From: Gordonia otitidis NBRC 100426
Lineage (GTDB): Bacteria > Actinomycetota > Actinomycetes > Mycobacteriales > Mycobacteriaceae
NCBI RefSeq assembly: GCF_000248075.1
Contig: NZ_BAFB01000241.1
Span: forward strand, 1 to 34,585
Length of the DNA stretch: 34,585 nucleotides
Direction of reading: 5' to 3'
A program made the translations under genes and the position numbers. This document shows, piece by piece, positions 14,060-21,701 of the stretch (its first letter is position 1; each line of letters starts with the position of its first letter). A model generated the notes under the pieces. The model was not told the origin of the DNA. It saw only the letters and a program-made list of their open reading frames with translations, and searched no databases.

Positions 14060-14280
14060 CAGGCGGCGCCCGGATTCACTGTGTTGCTCTCGATGTACGC
14101 GTGAACGTCTGCCCATCGGTAGAGAACCCGGCGACCGTGCTTCACGTACGGAATCCCTTGACCGAGATAGCGATCCTGGCTGAGTGCCTCGACTGTGGTG
14201 TGCAAGACCTCCGCCACCTCGCCCGGTGTTGCAAGGAGCGGTGGAGTCGTCGCGGACTTCGCCTGTTCTGTATTCGACAT
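14059..14280 (-). CDS. xis: Excisionase / MerR-like HTH protein
   Basis: A 73-residue protein from ATG 14280. The core is a winged helix of the excisionase family (HTH_17): T-P-G-E-V-A-E-V-L-H-T-T-V-E-A-L, then I-P-Y-V-K-H-G-R-R-V-L-Y-R-W-A-D-V-H-A-Y-I. This size and fold suit a recombination directionality factor. It opens the leftward operon, divergent from the repressor gene, the place expected of Xis in temperate elements. A purely regulatory role is also possible. Confidence 0.8.
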   Translation of the reverse strand: MSNTEQAKSATTPPLLATPGEVAEVLHTTVEALSQDRYLGQGIPYVKHGRRVLYRWADVHAYIESNTVNPGAA

Positions 14281-14388
14281 TCAGCTTTCGCCTCCTGGTT
14301 GAGATGACGCATTTTTGCGTTACTTCAAGAGATACACACAGACCCGCACTGATGTCAAGTAACTGAAAATCACGTATTGTTGCCAGTT
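14281..14388. promoter_or_regulatory. Divergent control region between excisionase and repressor
   Basis: This AT-richer 108-bp gap separates the two opposed transcripts. GTTACTT (14319-14325) and its complement AAGTAAC (14357-14363) form an inverted pair. TAACTG (14360-14365) and CAGTTA (14384-14389) form another, next to the repressor start. These are candidate repressor operators for a lysogeny switch. TATTGT (14375-14380) could be the repressor -10 element. Confidence 0.5.
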
Positions 14389-15051
14389 ATGGAGCTATCG
14401 GAGGTGATCGGGGCGAACGCACGAGCACATCGCAAACGTCACAGCATGACGCTCGACGAAGTTGCGAAAGTGGCTCGGTCTCACGGGTTGCGCTGGACTA
14501 GTTCGCGCACCGGAGACTTTGAGTCCGGCCGAGTCAGTTCAACCATCGGCACCGTTGTCGCCGCATGCATGGCGTACAGCGAAGCGACCGGCGATCCGTT
14601 GACCGTTAGTGCCGTTCTAGCGACACAAGACCAACTTGACCTCACCCCGGAACTCAGCCTCACTTCCGACCGCCTAAAGGAGATCCTGGCCGGTGGCGAT
14701 CCAACGCCGTTGGCCGGCGACACCAAAGGCACCGATGAGATTCGAAAGTCCGTCGCAAGCTCCGCCAACGCCTTTCGGCAAGCGGCCACAAGGTTCCCCG
14801 ATGTCGACATCCGCACACTCAAAGACGTGGAAGACAACTCCGGACTCGCGACCTCACGACTGGCAGCAGACCTAGAGACCTCCGTTCAGATGATCAATGC
14901 GGCCAGCGCAAGTCTCTGGAATCGCTCAGTCGAGGATGAACGCGATTCACGGGCTGGCGAACACGCCACCCCACAAAGGCGCGGCCATGTTATGCGGACG
15001 TTGAAGTCCGAGTTGAGGCAAGCGATCAGGGGGCGAGATGGCGACGATTGA
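14389..15051 (+). CDS. XRE-family HTH repressor
   Basis: A 220-residue protein from ATG 14389. Residues 5-60 form a Cro/CI-type helix-turn-helix (V-I-G-A-N-A-R-A-H-R-K-R-H-S-M-T-L-D-E-V-A, then T-G-D-F-E-S-G-R). The remainder is helical and lacks an S24 self-cleavage domain, so LexA-style induction is not expected. It overlaps the integrase start by 14 bp, tying the two in one transcript. It probably represses the leftward operon from the adjacent operators. For satellites, derepression by a helper protein is one known route; that is only inferred here. Confidence 0.75.
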   Translation: MELSEVIGANARAHRKRHSMTLDEVAKVARSHGLRWTSSRTGDFESGRVSSTIGTVVAACMAYSEATGDPLTVSAVLATQDQLDLTPELSLTSDRLKEILAGGDPTPLAGDTKGTDEIRKSVASSANAFRQAATRFPDVDIRTLKDVEDNSGLATSRLAADLETSVQMINAASASLWNRSVEDERDSRAGEHATPQRRGHVMRTLKSELRQAIRGRDGDD

Positions 15052-16195
15052 GAGCTACAGCACCAAGAGCGGCAAGCGATATCGCGTCCGCTACCGCACT
15101 CCCGATCACCGCCAGACAGACAAGCGTGGCTTCCGTACCAAGCGTGACGCCGAGGCCTTCGCTGCCACCGTGGAGGTCGAGAAGCTGCGCTGCGAGTACG
15201 TAGCGCCGGCGCTGGGGCGAATCACTGTTGGTGAGCTCGCGCCGACGTGGTTGGAGCGCAAGGAATCCGACCTCAAGCCCTCTGCGTACCGACCGCTCGA
15301 GGTCGCGTGGAACAAGCACGTAAAACCACGGTGGGGATCAGTCAGCATCGTCGACGTCGACCTTGACGCGGTGGAACGCTGGATTGCCGACATGGGACGC
15401 ACCGTCACCGAAGCTGACGGCACCGTGACGAAGAAGGGCTCGGGCGCCACCGTGGTGCTGCGCGCGTACGGGGTGCTGGCCGGCATCCTCGACTCCGCAG
15501 TCAAGGCGCGACGACTCGCGGCGAATCCTGCACGGACCCCGGAGAACCTGCCACGGAAGAAGCCGAAACCCCGCACCTACCTCACCCACGACCAAGTGGC
15601 CGCGCTCGCCAACGAGGCGAAATACCCCACCCTCATTCGACTCTTGGCCTACACCGGGCTGCGCTGGGGCGAAGCGATAGCACTGCGTGTCGACCACCTC
15701 GACCTCCCCCGCAAACGCCTGACCGTCATCGAGAACGCCGTCCAGGTCGACCAGAGCCACATCGTCGGCACACCGAAGTCGGGCGACCCACGATCTGTGT
15801 CGATCCCCGAGTTCCTCGTCTTCGAACTCTCGGCACTCGTCAAAGACCGTCCAGGGGACGCGCTCTTGTTCGACGACGGTCGCGGCCGCTACCTGAAGCG
15901 CCCGGTCTCGTTCACCGGATGGTTCGCTGGGGCCGTCGACCGCTCGGGTGTCCCCCGCGTCACGATCCACGACCTTCGACACACAGCAGCGAGCCTCGCA
16001 GTATCGGCCGGCGTGAACATCAAGGCGCTCCAACGCATGCTCGGACACGCGTCCGCGGCGATGACCCTCGACGTCTACAGCGACCTGTTCGACGACGATC
16101 TCGACGCAGTGGGGATCGCCCTGAATCACGCACGGTCGTCGGCGAGTGTGGGCAAATCGTGGGCACAGACCGACATGGACACTTCCGCTGGATAA
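15038..16195 (+). CDS. int: Tyrosine-recombinase integrase
   Basis: A 385-residue protein from ATG 15038. An N-terminal arm-binding domain (Y-S-T-K-S-G-K-R-Y-R-V-R-Y-R) and a core-binding SAM-like domain (about 60-165) precede the catalytic domain. Catalytic residues are visible: Arg209 (T-G-L-R-W-G-E), Lys247, His311 and Arg314 (H-D-L-R-H-T), His337 (L-G-H-A-S) and the nucleophile Tyr347 (V-Y-S-D-L-F). The end of the gene carries two candidate arm sites, and its stop lies 39 bp from the attachment core in tRNA-Ser. The set is complete, so it should be active. The family matches phage integrases that target tRNA genes in Actinobacteria. Confidence 0.93.
   Translation: MATIESYSTKSGKRYRVRYRTPDHRQTDKRGFRTKRDAEAFAATVEVEKLRCEYVAPALGRITVGELAPTWLERKESDLKPSAYRPLEVAWNKHVKPRWGSVSIVDVDLDAVERWIADMGRTVTEADGTVTKKGSGATVVLRAYGVLAGILDSAVKARRLAANPARTPENLPRKKPKPRTYLTHDQVAALANEAKYPTLIRLLAYTGLRWGEAIALRVDHLDLPRKRLTVIENAVQVDQSHIVGTPKSGDPRSVSIPEFLVFELSALVKDRPGDALLFDDGRGRYLKRPVSFTGWFAGAVDRSGVPRVTIHDLRHTAASLAVSAGVNIKALQRMLGHASAAMTLDVYSDLFDDDLDAVGIALNHARSSASVGKSWAQTDMDTSAG
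16147..16166 (+). promoter_or_regulatory. Candidate integrase arm-binding sites, right end
   Basis: TGTGGGCA at 16147-16154 and CGTGGGCA at 16158-16165, 11 bp apart, lie inside the last codons of the integrase gene and repeat the motif found three times at 7523-7551. Confidence 0.5.
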
Positions 16196-16201
16196 CAGAA
16201 A

Positions 16202-16233
16202 GGCCTCTCACCTGCGTAAACAAGTGAGAGGCC
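16202..16233 (+). terminator. Hairpin between integrase and attachment site
   Basis: Perfect 10-bp arms (16202-16211 and 16224-16233) with a 12-base loop, directly after the integrase stop and abutting the attachment core. It probably terminates the integrase transcript before the opposed tRNA gene. The first arm and loop share 14 bases (16204-16217) with 7471-7484 at the other end, so it may also take part in recombination. Confidence 0.55.
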
Positions 16234-16260
16234 GCTGCGGAAGCGGAGGGATTTGAACCC
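16234..16260 (+). repeat. Right attachment site within tRNA-Ser
   Basis: This is the second copy of the 27-bp direct repeat (7412-7438). It overlaps the 3' part of the intact tRNA-Ser gene, so the element supplied or preserved the tRNA end on integration. Confidence 0.85.
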
Positions 16261-16322
16261 CCGGTGGTTTTACCCACGCTCGCTTTCAAGGCGAGTGCAT
16301 TCGGCCGCTCTGCCACGCTTCC
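16238..16322 (-). tRNA. tRNA-Ser (anticodon UGA)
   Basis: Minus-strand gene of 85 bases. The acceptor stem GGAAGCG/CGCTTCC closes, the anticodon stem CTCGC/GCGAG encloses CTTGAAA (anticodon TGA), a long variable arm typical of serine tRNAs follows (GTGGGTAAAACCAC), and the T-loop TTCAAAT is present. The discriminator is G and CCA is not encoded. The left 23 bases coincide with the attachment repeat. Confidence 0.93.
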
Positions 16323-16362
16323 CTGCCGAAGAGGGTACGTGAGCGCTCGCGCGGCGTCGTCA

Positions 16363-17337
16363 TCAGCCCACCCGCAGCAGCACCTTGCCGATTGCATCGC
16401 CGCTGTTGAGGCGCTCGTGGGCGGCCTGGGCGTCGGCGAGTTCGAACACCGAGTCGGTCACCGGGACCACCGAACCTGCCTCGATCAGCGGCCAGGTGCT
16501 CGCGTAGGTCTTCTCGACGATCACGGCTTTGCCGTCGGCGCCCGTCACAGGTCGTGACCGCAGCGCGGTGCCGTACACCGAAAGGCGCTTGGAAATCATT
16601 GTGCCGATAGGCAATTCACCCTTGACTCCACCTTGCATGCCGATGATGACCAGTCGACCTCCGGTCGCGAGCGCCTTGACGTTCCGCGGCAGGTACGCGG
16701 CGCCGATGATGTCGAGGACGACGTCGGCGCCACCGTGCTCAGAGATCACCTCGACGAAGTCCTGCGACGAGTAGTCGATGAGGATCTCCGCGCCGAGTTC
16801 CGCTGATCGGGCAAGCTTTTCCTGCGTGCGTGCGGTCACGGCGACCCGCGCTCCGAGCGCGCGGCACAACTGCGTCGCGTGCGTGCCGATCCCACTCGAT
16901 CCGCCGTGGATCAGCACCAACTCGTCGAGCTGCAGGTGCGCGGTGAGCAGCAGATTCGAAACCACGGTGCAGGCGACCTCGGGCAGACCGGCCGCCTCGA
17001 TCAGATCAACGTTCGACGGTTTGGGCAGCACCTGCGCAGCGGGCACGGTAACGAGTTCGGCATAGCCGCCACCCGCGAGCAGCGCACAGACCTCATCGCC
17101 GACCGACCACTGCGTGACCTCCGAACCCAGCTCGACGATCCGCCCCGAAACCTCCAAACCGAGAATGTCCGACGCCCCGGCGGGCGGCGGATAGAGACCC
17201 TGCTTCTGCAGCAGGTCGGCACGGTTCACCCCGGCGGCCGCGACCTCGATGAGGACCTCGCCAGGTCCCGGCGTCGGGTCCGGCACGTTGGCGACGAACA
17301 GAGAGGCGGTATCGGGCTCGACACTGATTGCACGCAT
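16363..17337 (-). CDS. Zinc-independent NAD(P)H:quinone oxidoreductase
   Basis: A 324-residue medium-chain reductase from ATG 17337, of the QOR/zeta-crystallin type and the counterpart of M. tuberculosis Rv3777 by position and length. The N-terminal GroES-like domain has G-E-V-L-I-E-V-A-A-A-G-V-N-R-A-D. The Rossmann site is H-G-G-S-S-G-I-G-T-H-A-T-Q-L, and zinc-ligand cysteines are missing. It probably reduces quinones or enones in the cytoplasm with NADPH. It sits 40 bp beyond the tRNA, so it marks the first core gene outside the element; a MarR gene lies just upstream on the same strand. Confidence 0.85.
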   Translation of the reverse strand: MRAISVEPDTASLFVANVPDPTPGPGEVLIEVAAAGVNRADLLQKQGLYPPPAGASDILGLEVSGRIVELGSEVTQWSVGDEVCALLAGGGYAELVTVPAAQVLPKPSNVDLIEAAGLPEVACTVVSNLLLTAHLQLDELVLIHGGSSGIGTHATQLCRALGARVAVTARTQEKLARSAELGAEILIDYSSQDFVEVISEHGGADVVLDIIGAAYLPRNVKALATGGRLVIIGMQGGVKGELPIGTMISKRLSVYGTALRSRPVTGADGKAVIVEKTYASTWPLIEAGSVVPVTDSVFELADAQAAHERLNSGDAIGKVLLRVG

Positions 17338-17398
17338 GTCACCGATGCTGCCTCAGTCCGCGCAGAAAGGCACACGGCACAGGCTTGCGCGGCCGGCA

Positions 17399-17845
17399 TC
17401 ATGTCCAGGAGGAGCGAACCTTCCGCATCGCGAGGCAGACCTTCGTGAAGTCGTCGACACCGAGCACGTCGACGACGTACTCGCGAACCACGTGATCGCG
17501 GACGGCTGCGATCCGAGACAGGGTGGCGCGGCCGTCGTCGGTGATCCGCACGAGACGGTGCCGGCCGTCGAGGTCGGAACGCACACGGACGACGTCGCCG
17601 GTGTCGATCATCCGACCGATCTGGCGCGAGACGGTGCTGACGCCCATGTGCACAGTCGTCGCGAGTTCGCTGATCCCGAACTGCTGACGCGACGCGAGGA
17701 CCTCGAGGATGCGCAGATCGGTCGTCGTCCATCCGTGAGCACTGAACACGCTGTTGACCTGGGCCATCAGAGCCCAGCCGCCGTCGACGAACGAGTGCCA
17801 GAGAGCGGTCTGCTCGGGGGTCAGGCCGTCGTCGGAAGTGGACAT
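17399..17845 (-). CDS. MarR-family transcriptional regulator
   Basis: A 148-residue protein from ATG 17845; an upstream ATG 17947 would add 34 residues of low-complexity sequence and was not preferred. It has the winged helix F-G-I-S-E-L-A-T-T-V-H-M-G-V-S-T-V-S-R-Q-I-G-R-M, the wing D-L-D-G-R-H-R-L-V-R-I-T-D-D-G-R, and terminal dimerisation helices. It lies 61 bp upstream of the quinone oxidoreductase on the same strand, and MarR proteins often control such oxidoreductases in response to small aromatic or oxidising ligands. An inverted repeat overlaps its likely promoter (17944-17960), pointing to self-control. Confidence 0.85.
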   Translation of the reverse strand: MSTSDDGLTPEQTALWHSFVDGGWALMAQVNSVFSAHGWTTTDLRILEVLASRQQFGISELATTVHMGVSTVSRQIGRMIDTGDVVRVRSDLDGRHRLVRITDDGRATLSRIAAVRDHVVREYVVDVLGVDDFTKVCLAMRKVRSSWT

Positions 17846-17930
17846 CGGGGCGCTCGGCACCTGCGATCCGGGGAGCGGCCAAGAGCTTGTGCGTGATGCA
17901 CGCGGCGACAATCCGGGATCGTTCACATTG

Positions 17931-17960
17931 GCCAACTTAGTATGCATTGTCGCGTAATGC
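17931..17960 (-). promoter_or_regulatory. Likely promoter and operator of the MarR gene
   Basis: On the minus strand, GCATTACGCGACAATGC (17960-17944) is an inverted repeat (GCATT-7-AATGC). It overlaps a -10-like CATACT at about 17945-17940. Repressor binding there would block transcription. The pairing with MarR is inferred from position. Confidence 0.35.
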
Positions 17961-18008
17961 GAAACCGTGTGGATCGACCGACCCACATCGCCCCGTCGCA
18001 GAAATCGA

Positions 18009-19205
18009 CTAACCGAACGACCCGAGCGTCCTGACCAAATGGTCAACTTCGTACGGCGTCGAGTAGGGCCCGAGACCGATACTCACCGCACCCCCGAAGT
18101 CGCTCGCGCCCATCCGTGTCAGCGATCGGCATGGCAGGTCGGCGAGCGCACATATCCCGTTGTCGGAGAGGCGTCGGACGACCTTGTCGGCCGACACCTG
18201 ATCGACGGTGAAGCTCAGCGTCGGGACGCGGTTACCCGGCGATCCGACCACCGACACCTGGCTGAGCTGCTCGAGTGTGGTGGTGAGGTAGACCATCAGC
18301 CGGTCCAGGTACTCGCTGACCGCGTCGAGGGAGGCGACGAGCCGTCGACGCCGCTTTCCGATGGCACCGGCATCCAGTGAGGCCAGGTGCTCGATCGACG
18401 CGACGAGGCCGGTCAGTAATCCACCCTGTAGCGGTTCGAGTTCGAGGCGCGCAGGTCCGACTGCACGCGGATCGACCGACATCGGCACGAGCCGTTCCAT
18501 CGTGCGGGGGTCCCGGAACGCCATGGCGGCGACCCGTGGACCGCCCCACCGTTCCGCTGACACGACGAGGACGTCTGCGCCGAGTTCGTTGATATCGAGA
18601 GGCATGTACGGAGCAGCATTCGTCGCGTCGACGACCAGCATCGCGCCGCGTGTGCGCGCCATCTGCGCGATCGCCGGGATGTCGGTGATCGCACCGAGCG
18701 TCGACGACGCCAGTGTCACCGCGACCACCGCGGTCCGCGCACCGATCAATTTCTTGTACTGCCACACGGGCAACTCACCCGTCTCGACGTCGAGCTCCGC
18801 CCACCGCACCGACCCGCCATAGCGTCCGACGACGCGCATCCACGGCACGATGTTGGGCTCGTCGTCGGCATGACTTACGACGACGTCGCCGCCGAGCCAG
18901 GTATTGGGCGCGATCGACTCCGCCAACGCCCAGATGAGCGCCGACCGCGACGGTCCGAGCACAATGCCCGCCGCCCGCGCACCGACGAGGTCGGCCACCG
19001 CTCTGCGCGCACCGTCGACCGCCTCCGCGGTGTGGACCGCTCCCGGATAAACACCCCCGGGGGCCGCACCGAGCTGCCGGAATCCCGAGGACACGGCGCT
19101 CGCCACTGCGTCGGGGATGAGCATGCCCGCCTGGGCGTCGAAATGAATCCAACCGTCGCCGAGCGAGGGGAACAGTCCTCGCACCGCGGCGACATCGAGA
19201 CTCAT
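18009..19205 (-). CDS. Class V aminotransferase-fold protein (Rv3778c type), probable loss of PLP lysine
   Basis: A 398-residue protein from ATG 19205. It has the fold-type I layout of cysteine desulfurases: substrate-loop start W-I-H-F-D-A-Q-A-G, L-G-P-S-R-S-A-L-I-W-A, N-I-V-P-W, and the cofactor-pyridine Asp193 in V-V-D-A-T-N-A-A-P-Y-M-P-L-D. Where SufS/IscS enzymes have S-G-H-K before a Gly-Pro, this protein has S-A-E-R (Arg219), so the Schiff-base lysine appears to be missing. The stacking-His region reads S-H-A-D-D-E-P-N. It may not be a normal PLP enzyme. The length equals what I recall for Rv3778c. It is divergent from bpa. Confidence 0.8.
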   Translation of the reverse strand: MSLDVAAVRGLFPSLGDGWIHFDAQAGMLIPDAVASAVSSGFRQLGAAPGGVYPGAVHTAEAVDGARRAVADLVGARAAGIVLGPSRSALIWALAESIAPNTWLGGDVVVSHADDEPNIVPWMRVVGRYGGSVRWAELDVETGELPVWQYKKLIGARTAVVAVTLASSTLGAITDIPAIAQMARTRGAMLVVDATNAAPYMPLDINELGADVLVVSAERWGGPRVAAMAFRDPRTMERLVPMSVDPRAVGPARLELEPLQGGLLTGLVASIEHLASLDAGAIGKRRRRLVASLDAVSEYLDRLMVYLTTTLEQLSQVSVVGSPGNRVPTLSFTVDQVSADKVVRRLSDNGICALADLPCRSLTRMGASDFGGAVSIGLGPYSTPYEVDHLVRTLGSFG

Positions 19206-19343
19206 GCCAGCCACGATAGACGGCGCGGTCGGCGAGTTCGGACAGCTCGTCGGATCGACGTGTGGACATTCGTGCCGCCGCTCGGCGCCGTCAATACCCA
19301 CGACTCGCAACGGGCGTCAGAGGCTTTCGGCACAATGGGACGC

Positions 19344-19910
19344 ATGGCTAGCGAAGGCACATCGTCCGGAGCGTTCGATCCCCGCGGTTTCGGTTCCCCC
19401 GCACACGACGACATCGAGGTTGTCGGTCCGGGTGACCACGCACATCAGAAGGACAACGACGGCGAATCGAAAGACAGCGTCGCCGACATGGTCGAGCAAC
19501 CCGCCAAGGTCATGCGCATCGGCACCATGATCAAGCAATTGCTCGAAGAGGTCCGTGCGGCTCCTCTCGACGAGGCGTCTCGTAATCGGCTCCGCGAGAT
19601 CCACCAGACGTCGATCCGCGAACTCGAGGACGGTCTGGCTCCTGAACTGCGCGAAGAACTGGAACGCCTGGCACTGCCCTTCTCGGACGATTCGACGCCG
19701 TCGGACGCCGAACTGCGAATTGCGCAGGCCCAGCTCGTCGGTTGGCTCGAAGGACTCTTCCACGGAATCCAGACGGCACTCTTCGCCCAGCAGATGGCGG
19801 CGCGCGCCCAACTCGAGCAGATGCGGCAGGGTGCGCTACCCCCGGGCATCGTCGCTCCTGGAGGCCCGGGAGGCCCCGGCGGCGGGCCGAGCACCGGTCA
19901 ATACCTCTGA
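19344..19910 (+). CDS. bpa: Bacterial proteasome activator Bpa (PafE)
   Basis: A 188-residue protein from ATG 19344 (ATG 19335 is possible). It closely follows M. tuberculosis Rv3780: an acidic variable N-terminus, then V-E-Q-P-A-K-V-M-R-I-G-T-M-I, a four-helix region with A-P-L-D-E-A-S-R-N-R-L-R and W-L-E-G-L-F-H-G-I-Q-T-A-L-F-A-Q-Q-M, a Gly/Pro-rich linker, and the C-terminal G-Q-Y-L. That end docks in the 20S proteasome as an HbYX-like motif. Bpa forms a dodecameric ring that opens the proteasome gate without ATP for unfolded substrates such as HspR. The match implies that the host has a 20S proteasome. Confidence 0.95.
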   Translation: MASEGTSSGAFDPRGFGSPAHDDIEVVGPGDHAHQKDNDGESKDSVADMVEQPAKVMRIGTMIKQLLEEVRAAPLDEASRNRLREIHQTSIRELEDGLAPELREELERLALPFSDDSTPSDAELRIAQAQLVGWLEGLFHGIQTALFAQQMAARAQLEQMRQGALPPGIVAPGGPGGPGGGPSTGQYL

Positions 19911-19945
19911 GCATCGGTCCAGACCCGGTCCCTGCCACGCCGCCC

Positions 19946-19978
19946 GTTCCGGAACGTCAAACTGCTCGCTTGTATGCT
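19946..19978 (+). promoter_or_regulatory. Promoter of the wzm-wzt-glfT1 operon
   Basis: An extended -10, TG-TATGCT (-10 hexamer 19973-19978), ends 8 bases before GTG 19987. No ribosome-binding site is seen, so the transcript is probably leaderless. A 10-bp palindrome GTTCCGGAAC (19946-19955) covers the -35 position and could be an operator. Confidence 0.55.
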
Positions 19979-19986
19979 GAATCCCC

Positions 19987-20856
19987 GTGTCAGCGGTAGT
20001 CAGCGAGCGGAAAGTTCCGCCACCACCCACGACGTCGGATTCGAGGTCGTTTCGGCGGGCGTTCAAGGACCTCTCCGACGGACTGCGCGCGCGGGAACTG
20101 TGGGCGCTGCTCGGCTGGCAGGACATCAAGCAGCGGTACCGGCGATCGGTCCTCGGGCCGCTGTGGATCACCATCGCAACCGGCATCACCGCCGTGGCGA
20201 TGGGCTTGCTGTACTCGCAGTTGTTCGACGAGGACATCACCACCTTCCTGCCGTACGTGACCCTCGGTTTCATCTTCTGGGGCTTCATCGAGGGATCGAT
20301 CCTCGACGGTTCCGAGGTGTTCGCGAAGAACGAGGGATTGATCAAGCAGATCCCGTCGCCGCTGTCGGTGCACGTCTACCGGCTCGCGTGGCGACAGCTG
20401 ATCATCTTTGCGCACAACATCGTCATCTACCTCGTGCTGCTCGCGATTTTCTGGAAGCACATCCACCTCAGCTGGACCGTCGTGCTGATCATCCCGGCGA
20501 TGATCCTGTTCGTGATCAACAGCGTGTGGGTCGCGATGGTCTTCGGCATCCTGACCACCCGCTTCCGCGACATCGGTCAGTTGCTGACCACCGCGGTACG
20601 GCTGGTGTTCTTCATGACGCCGATCATCTGGAGCGCGCAGTCGCTGCACAAGGTCGCAGGCGAGGGATCGTCGCGTGCACGCATCGTCGAGATCAACCCG
20701 ATGTTCCATTACCTGGAGATCACGCGCGGGCCACTGCTCGGTGAGTCGGTGGCCTTCTACCACTGGGCCATCGTCATCGGCTGCACCGTCGTCGGATGCC
20801 TGCTCGCCCTGTTCATCATGCGCAACTACCGCGCCCGAGTTCCGTATTGGGTGTGA
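19987..20856 (+). CDS. wzm: Galactan ABC exporter, membrane subunit (Wzm)
   Basis: A 289-residue ABC-2 type permease from GTG 19987, homologous to Rv3783 (RfbD). After a polar N-terminus come the amphipathic helix L-W-A-L-L-G-W-Q-D-I-K-Q-R-Y-R-R-S-V-L-G-P-L-W and six membrane segments, with the typical F-F-M-T-P-I-I-W before the fifth and a C-terminal N-Y-R-A-R-V-P-Y-W. With Wzt it moves the lipid-linked galactan across the plasma membrane for arabinogalactan assembly. It overlaps wzt by four bases (GTGA). Confidence 0.93.
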   Translation: MSAVVSERKVPPPPTTSDSRSFRRAFKDLSDGLRARELWALLGWQDIKQRYRRSVLGPLWITIATGITAVAMGLLYSQLFDEDITTFLPYVTLGFIFWGFIEGSILDGSEVFAKNEGLIKQIPSPLSVHVYRLAWRQLIIFAHNIVIYLVLLAIFWKHIHLSWTVVLIIPAMILFVINSVWVAMVFGILTTRFRDIGQLLTTAVRLVFFMTPIIWSAQSLHKVAGEGSSRARIVEINPMFHYLEITRGPLLGESVAFYHWAIVIGCTVVGCLLALFIMRNYRARVPYWV

Positions 20857-21701
20857 GCATCGTGTCCGACTCCCCGAAACCCATCTCCAAGAACGATTCC
20901 GTCCGCGTCGACACCTGGGATGCCTGCGTCGACTTCCCCATCTTCGACGCCAAGACACGGTCGCTGAAGAAGTCCGTACTCGGCGCTGCGGGAGGCGTGA
21001 TCGGCGCCAACGCGTCGAACGTCGTGGTGGTCGAGGCGCTCAAGAACATCAACCTGCACCTCGAACACGGCGATCGCATCGGCCTCGTCGGCCACAACGG
21101 CGCCGGCAAATCAACGCTGCTGCGGCTGCTGTCGGGCATCTACGAGCCGACCCGCGGATCGTGTCGGGTCAAGGGCCGGGTGGCTCCGGTCTTCGACCTC
21201 GGTGTCGGCATGGACCCGGAGATCTCCGGCTACGAGAACATCATCGTCCGTGGCATGTTCCTGGGTGTCAGCCGTAAGGAGATGCTCGCCAAGACCGACG
21301 AGATCGCGGAGTTCTCCGAACTCGGCGACTACCTCAACATGCCGCTTCGGACGTATTCGACCGGTATGCGCGTCCGGCTCGCGCTCGGCGTCGTGACCAG
21401 CATCGATCCCGAGATCCTCATCCTCGACGAGGGTATCGGCGCCGTCGACGCCGAGTTCATGAAGAAGGCGCGTACCAGGCTCCAGTCGCTTGTCGAACGG
21501 TCGGGCATCCTCGTCTTCGCCAGTCATTCCAACGAGTTCCTCGCGCAACTGTGCGACCGTGCTCTCTGGATCGACCACGGTGAGATCCGGATGGACGGCG
21601 GCATCGAAGAAGTGGTCGGCGCCTATGAGGGACCGGCCGCTGCCGCGCACGTGCGCGAGGTGCTCGACGAGATGGCGCAGACCGACGGCACGTCGGCATG
21701 A
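20853..21701 (+). CDS. wzt: Galactan ABC exporter, ATPase subunit (Wzt)
   Basis: A 282-residue ABC ATPase, homologous to Rv3781. GTG 20853 overlaps the wzm stop; GTG 20862 is an alternative. Walker A is G-H-N-G-A-G-K-S-T, the signature is Y-S-T-G-M-R-V-R-L, Walker B is I-L-I-L-D-E-G-I-G-A-V-D, and the switch His is in F-A-S-H-S. There is no long carbohydrate-binding C-terminal domain, as in the mycobacterial protein, so export need not recognise a chain-end cap. The stop overlaps glfT1 by four bases, giving a three-gene coupled operon. Confidence 0.94.
   Translation: MSIVSDSPKPISKNDSVRVDTWDACVDFPIFDAKTRSLKKSVLGAAGGVIGANASNVVVVEALKNINLHLEHGDRIGLVGHNGAGKSTLLRLLSGIYEPTRGSCRVKGRVAPVFDLGVGMDPEISGYENIIVRGMFLGVSRKEMLAKTDEIAEFSELGDYLNMPLRTYSTGMRVRLALGVVTSIDPEILILDEGIGAVDAEFMKKARTRLQSLVERSGILVFASHSNEFLAQLCDRALWIDHGEIRMDGGIEEVVGAYEGPAAAAHVREVLDEMAQTDGTSA

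Larger units (their letters stand above)
7412..16260. mobile_element. Integrated phiRv-like / satellite-like element in tRNA-Ser
   Basis: An 8.8-kb element bounded by 27-bp perfect direct repeats equal to the 3' end of tRNA-Ser(UGA). The integrase gene lies next to the intact tRNA. Inside are an excisionase, a repressor, a leftward operon of about ten genes ending in an HK97-type major capsid protein, and a rightward NYN-domain gene at the far end. Size, capsid gene, DUF2742, AAA ATPase and integrase/excisionase recall phiRv1 and phiRv2 of M. tuberculosis. The absence of portal, terminase, protease, tail and lysis genes argues for a satellite that would need a helper phage, or for a reduced prophage. 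Both ends and the recombination genes look intact. Confidence 0.85.

Noticed and set aside
13211..14104. Plus-strand open frame of 297 codons opposite the zinc-ribbon gene
   Set aside because: The minus-strand genes here are linked by stop-start overlaps and carry CxxC motifs. The plus-strand product has no domain and no ribosome-binding site.
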